From: an uncultured Chloroflexota bacterium
Lineage (GTDB): Bacteria > Chloroflexota > Anaerolineae > Caldilineales > Caldilineaceae
Direction: 5' to 3'
DNA: 64,000 nucleotides
NCBI GenBank assembly: GCA_903858085.1
Contig: CAIOHJ010000263.1
Span: forward strand, 28,622 to 92,621
The notes beneath the pieces are model-generated. The model did not search any database. It was not told where the DNA came from and worked only from the letters and a program-made list of their open reading frames with translations. A program made the translations under genes and the position numbers. Shown in pieces: positions 25,894 to 34,307 of the stretch. Within the stretch, counting starts at the first letter, position 1, and every line of letters begins with the position of its first letter.

Positions 25894-25910
25894 GCCGGCC
25901 CTGGGCCGGC
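25894..25910. terminator. Short GC hairpin between convergent genes
   Basis: 7-bp arms GCCGGCC and complement with a 3-nt loop, between the lipoprotein stop and the convergent MFS stop. Probably a shared weak terminator. Confidence 0.45.
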
Positions 25911-25915
25911 GGCCA

Positions 25916-27226
25916 TCAATCCCCCGCCAACGCCAGCACGTCGACAACGTTGAGGCGGGCATCGCGCTGGAAGGCTTCGACCGAGATCTTGCGAAACAAC
26001 AGCAACGCCACCGCCAGGCCGACGATCTCAAGCCCAAAGACTGTGATATAGCCCAGCCGAATATCGCCGGTCAGATAAAATGCCAGATCACGCAGCAAAG
26101 CGCCCACCACGGTGCCGGCAGACTGGGCGACAAAATTGGCCACACCCCAGGCCCCAATGTAAAGCCCGACATTTTGCGGCACCGTCAGATCCAACATGAA
26201 ACTGAGGTTGCTCACCGTCATCAGACCGCTGCCCAGCCCCAACAAAAAGACAGAAGCCTGAAAAAAGAAGACGTCCCTGGCAAGCCCCGCCACCACGATC
26301 AACAAAAAAGCCACCATCGCCACGATACTGCCGGCGTAGGCGTTGAAGCGCTTGCCAAAGCGTCGCACCAGCTCCAATCCCCCCAGCAGCGTGATGAAAA
26401 CTCCCCCCCCCCAGACCGCTTCCAGACGAGTCGTCTCGCTCATCGACATCCCCAACGCGTCGGCGGCATAGGGCTCCAACAGCACATCTTGCGCCCGGAT
26501 CCCCACCAGGATGAGCAGCAGATAGACAAAGAAACGCCGCGCAGTCGGGTTGTGCGCCAGAACCCGCAGCGCCACGGCTGGGTTGTTCGCCGTGTTCTGC
26601 ACCACCCGCCCACCTGTCACCGGTTCGACCCCAGACGCCCCGACCAATACGCAGAGCGTGGCCACCAGCCAGATGGCCCCGAAGGCAGTGTAGATGCCAG
26701 ACTGGGATGGGTCCACCGCCAACATCCGTGAAAGCACAAGGCTGGCCACGATCGTAGACAGAATCATCGCCGTCCACATCGTGCCCACGGTCACCGTGCG
26801 CCAATTCTTCGGAGAACGCTCGGTCAGCTCGCTGGCCAGCGACAGATAACTGACCGAGGCAACGTTGACCCCAATCCCCCAAAGCGCAAACACCCCTATA
26901 GCAGCCAACACCCCCGGCACGAACTGGCTGTCCATGTAAAAAACAGCGTGCGCGCAGAAATAGCTGCCAAAGGCCGCCGCCAGCCCCCCAAAAAGCATCC
27001 ACGGCGCCCGATGCATCCCCCACACCGGGTTCCGGTCGGCCCAGCTGCCGACCAAAACCTGCAGCGGAGAGAGCATGTAGGGAAGCGCGACCAGCAGACC
27101 GACCAGAACGGCCGGCATCCCCAGATCCGAGATCATGACCCGGTTGAGGGTGCCGGTGATCGGCACGACGGTCAACGACACGCCGACATGGACCAACGTC
27201 AGCTGAATAACTGTGCGAATGTGCAT
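25916..27226 (-). CDS. PUCC/BCD-type major facilitator protein
   Basis: A 436-residue, 12-helix membrane protein. It resembles the PUCC group of the major facilitator superfamily (PucC, LhaA, Bch2), with DRNPVWGMHRAPWMLFGG near the first cytoplasmic loop and GLGSGLMTVSNLSFMLDLT in the second half. In phototrophs these proteins aid light-harvesting complex assembly or pigment delivery. No other photosynthesis gene lies in the window. The ATG at 27226 is chosen because MHIRTVIQLTLVHVG begins helix 1; the open frame upstream to 27325 translates a 25-bp hairpin and is unlikely to be coding. AGAGAG is the candidate ribosome binding site. Confidence 0.8.
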   Translation of the reverse strand: MHIRTVIQLTLVHVGVSLTVVPITGTLNRVMISDLGMPAVLVGLLVALPYMLSPLQVLVGSWADRNPVWGMHRAPWMLFGGLAAAFGSYFCAHAVFYMDSQFVPGVLAAIGVFALWGIGVNVASVSYLSLASELTERSPKNWRTVTVGTMWTAMILSTIVASLVLSRMLAVDPSQSGIYTAFGAIWLVATLCVLVGASGVEPVTGGRVVQNTANNPAVALRVLAHNPTARRFFVYLLLILVGIRAQDVLLEPYAADALGMSMSETTRLEAVWGGGVFITLLGGLELVRRFGKRFNAYAGSIVAMVAFLLIVVAGLARDVFFFQASVFLLGLGSGLMTVSNLSFMLDLTVPQNVGLYIGAWGVANFVAQSAGTVVGALLRDLAFYLTGDIRLGYITVFGLEIVGLAVALLLFRKISVEAFQRDARLNVVDVLALAGD

Positions 27227-27254
27227 ATCCAAAGTCTCTCTTTGTGACGCAGTA

Positions 27255-27310
27255 AAGGCCATGTGTCCCTGCGGGATGGCGCCCTCCATCCCGCAGGGAC
27301 ACATGGCCTT
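27255..27310. repeat. Perfect 25-bp inverted repeat upstream of the MFS gene
   Basis: Arms 27255-27279 and 27286-27310 are exact complements around a 6-nt loop. It lies in the 290-bp gap between lepB and the MFS gene, both on the minus strand, so it would terminate lepB transcription or form the leader hairpin of the MFS mRNA. No T-tract is present. Otherwise the gap shows nothing recognisable. Confidence 0.85.
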
Positions 27311-27516
27311 GGCAATCTCCGCCATCCTTTGTCCGTCTCTACAACAATTCCCTCAAGCGTACCATAGATTGGCTGAGATCTCAATGTGGGGACGGTCGCC
27401 GAGTGCGGTTCAAAGTTTTGCGGAAAGAGTGTTGAGGGAGGGCAGGACCCGCCCCACCGGGGCGGATGAGTGTAGAGAGGAGCCCCCCTTGCCCGGTGCA
27501 GAGGCTTCTGTGCAGC

Positions 27517-28122
27517 TCAGAAGAGCACGATTTCATGCAGCGGCCAGTAGCGCAGCCAGACCCGCCCCAGGATCTGTTCGCGCACCACGGGTCCGAAGGC
27601 ACGGCTGTCGTTGCTGTTGCTGCGGTTGTCCCCCAACACAAAATAGGAGAGGGGACCCAGCGTCACTGCGTCCATGTCGAAAGCGCTGGTGTCATGTGGA
27701 AACGGCTCGGCAACCGCATTTCCATTGACATAAATGATTCCTTCGCGGATCTCCACGACCTCGCCTGGCAGGGCCACGATCCGTTTGACCAGCAGCTCCT
27801 CCATGTAGGGCAGGTCGATCACCACGATGTCGTTGCGTTGGGGAGGGTGCAGCCGATAGCTGAGTTTGTCGACGATCAACCGCTGTTGGGGCTCCAGGTT
27901 GGGCTCCATGCTCTGGCCAAAGACGACGGTCGCCTGGGCCAGAAAGAGGTGCACCACCAGGGCCAGAAGCACGGCGGGCACGACGATCTGCAAAGTCTCT
28001 GTCACCACCGGCCGCCACCAGGAGCCGGCTGTTTCTGACTGCTCGCCGGTGGGGGAGGGCTCTTCTTGTTTTGTTGCTTGCATGGAAGTTTGTGCCTTAC
28101 TCTCCGAGTTTTGTTCGTGCAT
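27517..28122 (-). CDS. lepB: Signal peptidase I
   Basis: A 201-residue membrane serine protease that removes signal peptides on the outer face of the membrane. One N-terminal helix (about 41-63) is followed by the catalytic Ser/Lys pair, S71 in GQSMEPNL and K113 in LVKRIVALPGE. The family box GDNRSNSNDSR is near the C-terminus. The first 35 residues are polar and unusual; an internal ATG at 28083 with AAGG upstream is an alternative start. The -10 element lies only 11 nt from the ATG at 28122. Given the many secreted proteins in the window, it is a natural partner for their export. Confidence 0.93.
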   Translation of the reverse strand: MHEQNSESKAQTSMQATKQEEPSPTGEQSETAGSWWRPVVTETLQIVVPAVLLALVVHLFLAQATVVFGQSMEPNLEPQQRLIVDKLSYRLHPPQRNDIVVIDLPYMEELLVKRIVALPGEVVEIREGIIYVNGNAVAEPFPHDTSAFDMDAVTLGPLSYFVLGDNRSNSNDSRAFGPVVREQILGRVWLRYWPLHEIVLF

Positions 28123-28133
28123 CCTGGTAGAAC

Positions 28134-28163
28134 AGTATACCGATTTGGCGGCTGGTTGTCCAA
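28134..28163 (-). promoter_or_regulatory. Promoter of lepB
   Basis: On the minus strand TTGGAC, an 18-bp spacer, and TATACT (plus coordinates 28134-28139 for the -10). The expected start is only about 5 nt before the ATG at 28122, so either the mRNA is nearly leaderless or the internal start at 28083 is used. Confidence 0.45.
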
Positions 28164-28181
28164 GCAGTAAGATTGCATGTC

Positions 28182-31100
28182 ATGAATTCGCTTATGCACG
28201 CAACCCATCTGGCCAGCCAGCCAGCGACCCGCAGAGGGGGGCTGGCCTCGTTGTTGTGGAAAGCGGCGGGGGGGAGGCGCTGTTTCTGGCAATCTGGCGC
28301 CTGGCTTTTGGTGCTTCTGCTGCTGCCAGCTCGGCCGGGTCTGGCACAGACGCCGATCCCCAGCACAGAGGCCGCTGCAGTCCAGGAGGAGGGCCAGCTG
28401 GCCGAGCTGGCGCAGCAGGTTGTCGACCGGATGTCCCCAGAGCAGCGGATTGGGCAGCTGTTTGTGGTCATGCTGCCCGGGCGCGAGGTCACACTCAACA
28501 GCGAGTTTGTCGACCTGATCTATACCCGATCCATCGGTGGGGTTCTGCTGAGCCCGCTGGCCGGCAATTTTTCGAACGCGCGGGGGGTCAACACCCCTCG
28601 TCAGGTCGCAGTGCTCACCAATCAGCTGCAGGCGCTGGCCTACGGCGTGCTGCTGCCAGAAGAACATGCCATGGACCCGATGCCGATCGCGCCCTGGCCG
28701 CCGCGCGATCGGGTGCTCTACCTGCCCGATGGGACAGCCAAAGCGCCGGAGAATCTGCCCCTTTTGATCGGGGTGTTCCAGAGCGGGGACGACCTGCCGG
28801 CGACATCGCTGCGCCGCGGCTTTACCCCGCTGCCCTCCCCGCTGGCGATGGGTGCCTCCTGGAACCGAGATCTGGTCGAGCAGACCGGTGAGATTGTGGG
28901 CCGTGAGCTGCGTGCGGTCGGTTTCAATGTGTTGCTTGGTCCCAATCTGGATGTTTTCAAAGCGGGCAACGTCGAAAAGGTCAACACGCTGGGGCTTCAC
29001 ACCTTTGGCAGCAACCCCTACTGGGTTTCCCAGCTGGGCCGTGCCTTTATTGAAGGGGTCCACGTCGGCAGCAACGGGCGGGTTGCCACCGTCGCCGGAA
29101 GTTTTCCTGGCCAGGGGAACACCGACCGCATGCCCGATGCCGAGATTGCCACGATTCAGTCCAGCCAGGCCGAGCTCCGCCAGAACGCGCTGCCGCCCTT
29201 TCTGGCTGTCACGCGCCAGATCTCTTCTTTGCTCGACCCTGCCGGCGACCCCGGTGCCGCCGATCTGCTGATGACCAGCCACATGCGCTATACGGGGCTG
29301 CAAGGGGGAGACAGTCGGGGCCGCCCGCTCAGCCTGGCTCCCGAGCTGCGCACCATCCTGCGCCAGGAAGGGCTGGCAGACTGGCAGAGCCAGGGGGGAC
29401 TTGTCATGTCTGGTCCGTTGGCCGCGCCGGCGCTGCGCCGCTATTTTGAGGAAGCCGGCGCTGAAGAGTACCGCCGCGTGGCCCAGGACGCTTTCGTGGC
29501 GGGCAACGATCTCCTCCTGTTGGCAGACCCCAGCAGCGGCAGTGTCAGCCCGACCTATCTGCAGACCCTGCGGGCGACGCTGGATGCCTTTCGCACCCTC
29601 TACGCCGAGGATCGGGACTTCGCCGACCGAGTGGACGCCGCTGCTCGCCGCATCGTCCGGCTCAAACTGGGGCTCTATCGCACGGCGGTCGACCCTGCCG
29701 CGCTGTCAGCGCCCGCTCTTCAGAACGAACTGCCCGCCGCCGTCATCCCTCTTTCCAGCGTTCTGGTGACTGAGGGCGATGTGGGGGTTCTGGCCAGCGA
29801 GAAGCAGGTCGAAGCCGAAGAGCAGATGGGAAAGCTGGCTCGGTCTGCCATCACCCTGCTCTACCCGGACCCAGCGACCCAGACCGTGCCTGTGCCCCCG
29901 GCGTTCAACCAGACCGACCAGATCCTGATCTTTACCGATTTTCGGCTCCAGCGCGAATGTCTGACCTGCGAGCAGGAGCCCTCCATCGGCCCCGACACGC
30001 TGGCTCTGTTGATCGAACGGCTGTACGGCTCCCAATCTACCGGTGTCATCGACCCGGCCAAAATTGTCAGCCGAACCTTTGTGGAGCTGACTGCGCTGCT
30101 CGACAGCCTCGATGCGACAGCGCCGGACGCCTCTTCAGACCCGCCGGCAATGTCACTTTTTTTGCCGACCCCGACCCCTCTGCCCGCTGAGGGTGCCTCC
30201 TCGCCGCCGAGTGACCTGGAAAACGGTGCAGCCAGTACGGGTGTTGCCAGCAGAACACTGGCAGCTCTCCAGAACGCCGACTGGATCGTCTTTGTGATGC
30301 TCGACGTCGCCGGCGACTACACCAGCCTGGCAGTCAAACGGCTGTTGGGGGACCATGCCACGCTGCTGACCGACCAGAAGACGGTTGTGCTGGCCGCGCA
30401 GGCCCCCTACTACCTGGACGCCACCGAAATGAGCCGGCTGACCGCCTATTTGGGGGTGTACAGCAAGACGCCCCCCTTTCTGGAGAGCGCTGTGCACGCC
30501 CTCTTCCGGCGGTATTTGCCGGTGGGCGCGCCCCCTGTCGATGTGCCTGGAACACGCTTTTCGATGCTCGGCGAGCGGCTGCTACCTGACCCGGCTGTCC
30601 CACTCGGGTTGACGATCGAGGGGAGTGATGGGACTGCGCTGGCGCGCAGCAACGCACTGCCTCCCCTGGACGAGCGGCCGACGGTAGAGCCGGGAAAGAT
30701 CCTGCGGCTGCGGGCAGGGCCAATTCGTGACCTGAACGGAAATCCAGTGCCCGACGGCACACAGGTCTCTTTTGAGCTGCGTTACGAAGGGGAAGAAGTG
30801 GGGTTGGTGATCGAGCCGGTCGCCACCCGCAATGGCAGTGCAGTGTATGAGGTCACGCTCGAACGCAGCGGGGTGCTGCGGGCCAGCGCTCGCAGCCACG
30901 CCGCTTCCAGCGGCGACGGGATCAGCCTGGTCGTGCTTCCTCCTGCCCTGCCCCCCCCTGCGTTGCTCTCTCCTGCCCTGCCCTCTCCTGCCCTGCTCTC
31001 CCCGGCCCCGCTCTCCCCGGCCCCGCTCTCCCCGACCGCAGCAGTCACCCTTGCTCTTCAGACAGCCCCGGCGGATCCGGTCGAGCTGACCCTTGCCCGT

Positions 31101-31400
31101 TCACCTGCGCCCGATCGTGCCAATGTGCTGACGTTGGTGATCGCCCTGATGACCCTGCTGATCACGCTCAGCTTGCTGCTGATCGTACAGATTCGCGTGT
31201 TGTCGCGCCCTGCCCTGGTCAAGCACCTGCTCTGGGCCACCATCTTCGGGCTGGCTGGCTATATTTTGTATGCGGTCGAGCTGGTGCCTGGGGGCACCTG
31301 GCTGCGCAGCTATCTGGGCCTGCTTGGGGTGCCCATCGTCGTCTTTGTCCCCATGCTGATCCCTTTGCTCTGGCTGCAGCTGCGCAGCGAAGAGCGCTGA
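28182..31400 (+). CDS. Membrane-anchored GH3-like protein, probably catalytically inactive
   Basis: A 1072-residue exported protein. A signal peptide (about 25-57, ending GLAQ) leads into a glycoside hydrolase family 3 (NagZ-like) fold (about 75-510) with MSPEQRIGQLFVV and GFNVLLGPNLDVF. The family catalytic sites are degraded: the KHFPGHG segment reads GSFPGQGNTD near residue 306, and the nucleophile motif SDDL reads MSGPL near 408. A second domain (about 555-840), an Ig-like unit (about 855-925) and an Ala/Leu/Pro/Ser-rich stretch follow, then three or so membrane helices at the C-terminus. The start is uncertain: ATG 28182, with an in-frame TTG at 28173. It probably binds rather than cleaves glycans. 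Confidence 0.8.
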   Translation: MNSLMHATHLASQPATRRGGLASLLWKAAGGRRCFWQSGAWLLVLLLLPARPGLAQTPIPSTEAAAVQEEGQLAELAQQVVDRMSPEQRIGQLFVVMLPGREVTLNSEFVDLIYTRSIGGVLLSPLAGNFSNARGVNTPRQVAVLTNQLQALAYGVLLPEEHAMDPMPIAPWPPRDRVLYLPDGTAKAPENLPLLIGVFQSGDDLPATSLRRGFTPLPSPLAMGASWNRDLVEQTGEIVGRELRAVGFNVLLGPNLDVFKAGNVEKVNTLGLHTFGSNPYWVSQLGRAFIEGVHVGSNGRVATVAGSFPGQGNTDRMPDAEIATIQSSQAELRQNALPPFLAVTRQISSLLDPAGDPGAADLLMTSHMRYTGLQGGDSRGRPLSLAPELRTILRQEGLADWQSQGGLVMSGPLAAPALRRYFEEAGAEEYRRVAQDAFVAGNDLLLLADPSSGSVSPTYLQTLRATLDAFRTLYAEDRDFADRVDAAARRIVRLKLGLYRTAVDPAALSAPALQNELPAAVIPLSSVLVTEGDVGVLASEKQVEAEEQMGKLARSAITLLYPDPATQTVPVPPAFNQTDQILIFTDFRLQRECLTCEQEPSIGPDTLALLIERLYGSQSTGVIDPAKIVSRTFVELTALLDSLDATAPDASSDPPAMSLFLPTPTPLPAEGASSPPSDLENGAASTGVASRTLAALQNADWIVFVMLDVAGDYTSLAVKRLLGDHATLLTDQKTVVLAAQAPYYLDATEMSRLTAYLGVYSKTPPFLESAVHALFRRYLPVGAPPVDVPGTRFSMLGERLLPDPAVPLGLTIEGSDGTALARSNALPPLDERPTVEPGKILRLRAGPIRDLNGNPVPDGTQVSFELRYEGEEVGLVIEPVATRNGSAVYEVTLERSGVLRASARSHAASSGDGISLVVLPPALPPPALLSPALPSPALLSPAPLSPAPLSPTAAVTLALQTAPADPVELTLARSPAPDRANVLTLVIALMTLLITLSLLLIVQIRVLSRPALVKHLLWATIFGLAGYILYAVELVPGGTWLRSYLGLLGVPIVVFVPMLIPLLWLQLRSEER

Positions 31401-31426
31401 GGGCCAGGACAACGTGACAGCAAGCC

Positions 31427-32809
31427 CTACAGCTGACCGGTTGCTCCCCACGCCTCCAGCTTGCGTTGGTAGGCAGGGTCTTCGTACCGGCTGGGCACAA
31501 AGGCAGGGGCGTAGCCGGGCAGTGTTCTGCCAGCCACATGGGCCGCCAGCAGCTCTCCGCTGGCGCAGGCTGCCATCAACCCATACCCCGACAGCGCAGC
31601 CAGGATGTACGCTCCTTGCACCGGCAGCGGGCCGATCAGCGGCCGGTTCTCGCGGGTTTTGGTGTAGTAGCCGCCATCCACAGAGACTTTGGGCAGTTTT
31701 TCCAGATAGGCGGCGAGCCCCGGGACGAGTGTGGTCATCCCGCGCAGGACGATCTCGGGAAATTCAGGGTCAGCGGGCAGGGGCAGCAGCGGTGGGACAG
31801 GCTCGCTGTGGTAGGCCCACAGCATCAAAACGGTCTGAGATCCTGGCCGTCCTTCCGGTCGGAAGTGGACGCCCCCGGGGAAGGGGGCCAACAGCGGCTG
31901 CGTCTCAGCACTTTCCGCCAGCGCGGCACGTTCCTCGGCGGACCAGGGCAGCTGCTGTGCATCCTCCCAGATCACAAGCGGGGCCTCGCGCGGGAGAATG
32001 CCGAAACGGTCCTCCAGCGCCATCTTGCGGTGCAGCTCGGAAAAGATCGGCAAGGTCAGGCCGAGCTGTGCCGCCACCGAGTTCACCAATGGGCCGGCCG
32101 CATTGACCAGCACCGGCGTGGCCAGCTCCTGCTCTCCCCCGGCCACCTTGACCCGCACCGAACGCACCCGCCCCCCGCGGGTGTCGATGCTGTCCACATG
32201 GCCGGTCAGAAGCTGTACACCCCGGGCCCGGGCCTGCTCCAGCAGGATCATGCCCAGCTGCTGGCCGCTGAACCAGCCGGCGCGGCGGACGTGCAGCGCC
32301 GCCAGGCTGGCTGGATTCAAATAGGGGAAGCGCCGCAGAATCCAGGCAGGGTCGAGCAGGAGGTCGGCGCCGTCGGGCTGCTCCTGCCAGTGCTCGGCGT
32401 TGCCCGGCACATAGACCGGGTCATGGACGCTGCCGCCATGCACGCGCAGCGGACCAGCCCCCAGCTGTGCTCCCAGCTGCGCCGATGCAACCAGCGCTGG
32501 CACAGCGGCTGGGTTGCCGGTGACATACAGATAGCCGCGGCGGTTGAGGTTCAGCCGGTGGGCGCTGGCTGTGTCGAGCTGCTCCAGCAGGTCGATGCTG
32601 CGGTTCATCAGCCTGAGCATGGCGTCGTCTGGCCCGGGCCACCAGTTGCGATAGGCCTCGGTCGATTTGTCGCTGGTCAAGGTCAGCGGCGGACGCTCGT
32701 CCACCAGAACAATGTGGCCGATTCCCGGTTGGAGCGCCAGATGGTAGGCCGCCGAAACCCCGGCGATCCCAGCCCCACAGATCACGACATCGGCGTGCTG
32801 AACCGACAT
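31427..32809 (-). CDS. DAO-family FAD-dependent amine/amino acid oxidoreductase
   Basis: A 460-residue flavoenzyme of the D-amino acid oxidase superfamily. The N-terminal dinucleotide fold has GAGIAGVSAAYHLAL and an Asp/Glu-containing second strand (VLVDERPP). The C-terminal part has GYYTKTRENRPLIGPL and GYGLMAACASGELLA, the FAD/substrate-closing motifs of the sarcosine oxidase/glycine oxidase group. No signal peptide. It follows an acyl-CoA dehydrogenase by 36 bp in the same operon. The exact substrate (N-methylated amino acid, glycine or other amine) cannot be assigned. The related multidomain enzyme at 56.4 kb also points to methylamine-type metabolism. Confidence 0.85.
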   Translation of the reverse strand: MSVQHADVVICGAGIAGVSAAYHLALQPGIGHIVLVDERPPLTLTSDKSTEAYRNWWPGPDDAMLRLMNRSIDLLEQLDTASAHRLNLNRRGYLYVTGNPAAVPALVASAQLGAQLGAGPLRVHGGSVHDPVYVPGNAEHWQEQPDGADLLLDPAWILRRFPYLNPASLAALHVRRAGWFSGQQLGMILLEQARARGVQLLTGHVDSIDTRGGRVRSVRVKVAGGEQELATPVLVNAAGPLVNSVAAQLGLTLPIFSELHRKMALEDRFGILPREAPLVIWEDAQQLPWSAEERAALAESAETQPLLAPFPGGVHFRPEGRPGSQTVLMLWAYHSEPVPPLLPLPADPEFPEIVLRGMTTLVPGLAAYLEKLPKVSVDGGYYTKTRENRPLIGPLPVQGAYILAALSGYGLMAACASGELLAAHVAGRTLPGYAPAFVPSRYEDPAYQRKLEAWGATGQL

Positions 32810-32845
32810 GGGCTCTCCTCTCTTTCTGACCCGAGGGGCAGCCCT

Positions 32846-34072
32846 TCAGGCCGCAACGGCTTCAGGCGCTTCAGCCTGCCAGAAGGCTGGGTCGTAGGCG
32901 GGCATTTCGCACCGCAGCGGGCGATCTGTGCGGTCGCCCAGAACGTAGGCCGCCTGCAGCAGGGTGTGAATCTGCGAGGTCCCTTCATAAATGACCGCAC
33001 TTTTGGTGTTGCGCAGATGGCGTTCGACATTGTATTCGTCCGAATAGCCGTAGGCGCCGTGGATCTGCACCGCGTCGTTGGCGCAGCGGTTGGCAGCCTC
33101 GGTGCAGTACCATTTGGCCATACTGGTCGCACGCGTGTTGCGGATGCCCAGATTTTTTTGCCAGCCGGCCTTCCAGACCAGCAGCTCTCCAGTTTCGATC
33201 GACTGCTGCATCTGGGCGATCATCTGCTGCACCAGCTGGTACTCGGCGATCGGGCGGCCAAAGGTCTGGCGCTGTTTGGCGTACGCGACCGACTCGTCAC
33301 GGCAGGCTTTCATGATCCCGACAGCGCCGGCGGCCACACCGTAGCGGGCGTTGTCGAGCGCGCTCATGGCAATTTTGAAGCCTTCCCCTTCCAGACCCAG
33401 CCGATGGCTCTTGGGCACGCGCACGTCGTGCATGCTGATCCAGCCGGTGTTGCTGGCATGCACCCCCAGCTTGCCTTCGATCGTGCCGGTGGTCAGCCCG
33501 CGCCAGCCGCGCTCCAGAAGAAAAGCGGTGATGCCCCCAGCACCCAGGTCGGGGTCGGTTTTGGCAAAGACCAAAAAGCGGTCTGCCACATTGGCGAGGG
33601 TAATCCACATCTTCTCGCCGTTGAGCAGATAATCGCCCCCTTCCTGGCGAGCCGTGGAGCGGAGCGCCGCCACGTCCGATCCAGCCCCCGGTTCGGTCAG
33701 CCCGAAACAGGCGATCTGTTCGCCGAGCGCCAGCGGCGGCAGCAACGTTTGTTTCTGTTCGTCGGTGCCCCACTGCAAGATTGGCAGCGCATGCAACCCC
33801 AAATGGACGGCAAGGGTCTCGCGCACGGAAGAGTCGCCGTACTCCAGCGCTTCGGAGACGATCCCCAACGAGATGAAATCCAGGCCAGCCCCTCCGTAGC
33901 GGACCGGCAGGCAAAGCCCCAGAAAGCCCAGGTCCGCCATTTTGGGCAGCAGTTCGTGTGGGTAGGTGTGGGCGCGGTCATGTTCTTTGATGATGGGCAT
34001 GACTTCGCGGCGTGTGAAATCATAGGCCATCTTTTCGATCATCTTGTGTTCGTCGCTCAGGTGAAAGTCCAT
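32846..34072 (-). CDS. Acyl-CoA dehydrogenase
   Basis: A 408-residue FAD enzyme that makes the alpha-beta double bond in acyl-CoA. It shows LDFISLGIVSEALEYGDSSV, the FAD/substrate motifs ACFGLTEPGAGSD and WITLANVADRFLVF, and at the C-terminus YEGTSQIH with the catalytic base Glu about residue 370. Length and motifs fit the short/branched-chain or glutaryl-type group. It is the first gene of a two-gene minus-strand operon with the DAO-family oxidase. GAGGAGG upstream of the ATG is a strong ribosome binding site. No electron-transfer flavoprotein genes are adjacent. Confidence 0.92.
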   Translation of the reverse strand: MDFHLSDEHKMIEKMAYDFTRREVMPIIKEHDRAHTYPHELLPKMADLGFLGLCLPVRYGGAGLDFISLGIVSEALEYGDSSVRETLAVHLGLHALPILQWGTDEQKQTLLPPLALGEQIACFGLTEPGAGSDVAALRSTARQEGGDYLLNGEKMWITLANVADRFLVFAKTDPDLGAGGITAFLLERGWRGLTTGTIEGKLGVHASNTGWISMHDVRVPKSHRLGLEGEGFKIAMSALDNARYGVAAGAVGIMKACRDESVAYAKQRQTFGRPIAEYQLVQQMIAQMQQSIETGELLVWKAGWQKNLGIRNTRATSMAKWYCTEAANRCANDAVQIHGAYGYSDEYNVERHLRNTKSAVIYEGTSQIHTLLQAAYVLGDRTDRPLRCEMPAYDPAFWQAEAPEAVAA

Positions 34073-34125
34073 CGCAGCCTCCTCCCCGTGGAATTCGGTA
34101 GAATCAAAAGCGTTGTCCCCTCACT

Positions 34126-34134
34126 ATCATAGCA
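34126..34134 (-). promoter_or_regulatory. Extended -10 of the acyl-CoA dehydrogenase operon
   Basis: Minus-strand TGCTATGAT, giving a leader of about 45 nt with a GGGGAGGAGG ribosome binding site before the ATG at 34072. No convincing -35. Confidence 0.4.
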
Positions 34135-34239
34135 TGGACGGCCGTTTTGGCGAACAATTCTGCCCTGTTCGGGGCGCTCGCTTGTGGGATCGCTCTGCGA
34201 CAGCAAAAGGGTCTGTTGGCGAAACTGGCTATCTGGCCG

Positions 34240-34268
34240 TTGTGCCTCTCTGTCGGGTCTGCCAGAAT
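34240..34268 (+). promoter_or_regulatory. Promoter of the GlpA-like operon
   Basis: TTGTGC at 34240-34245, a 17-bp spacer, and CAGAAT at 34263-34268 preceded by TGC. The same extended TGnCAGAAT form occurs before comEA. Confidence 0.45.
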
Positions 34269-34307
34269 GGAAGGAGAGGTCAGGCGTTCGGGAGAAAGGG
34301 GCAGCTG

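Noticed and set aside
27227..27325. 33-codon N-terminal extension of the MFS protein
   Set aside because: It translates one arm and loop of a perfect 25-bp hairpin and precedes a normal start at helix 1.
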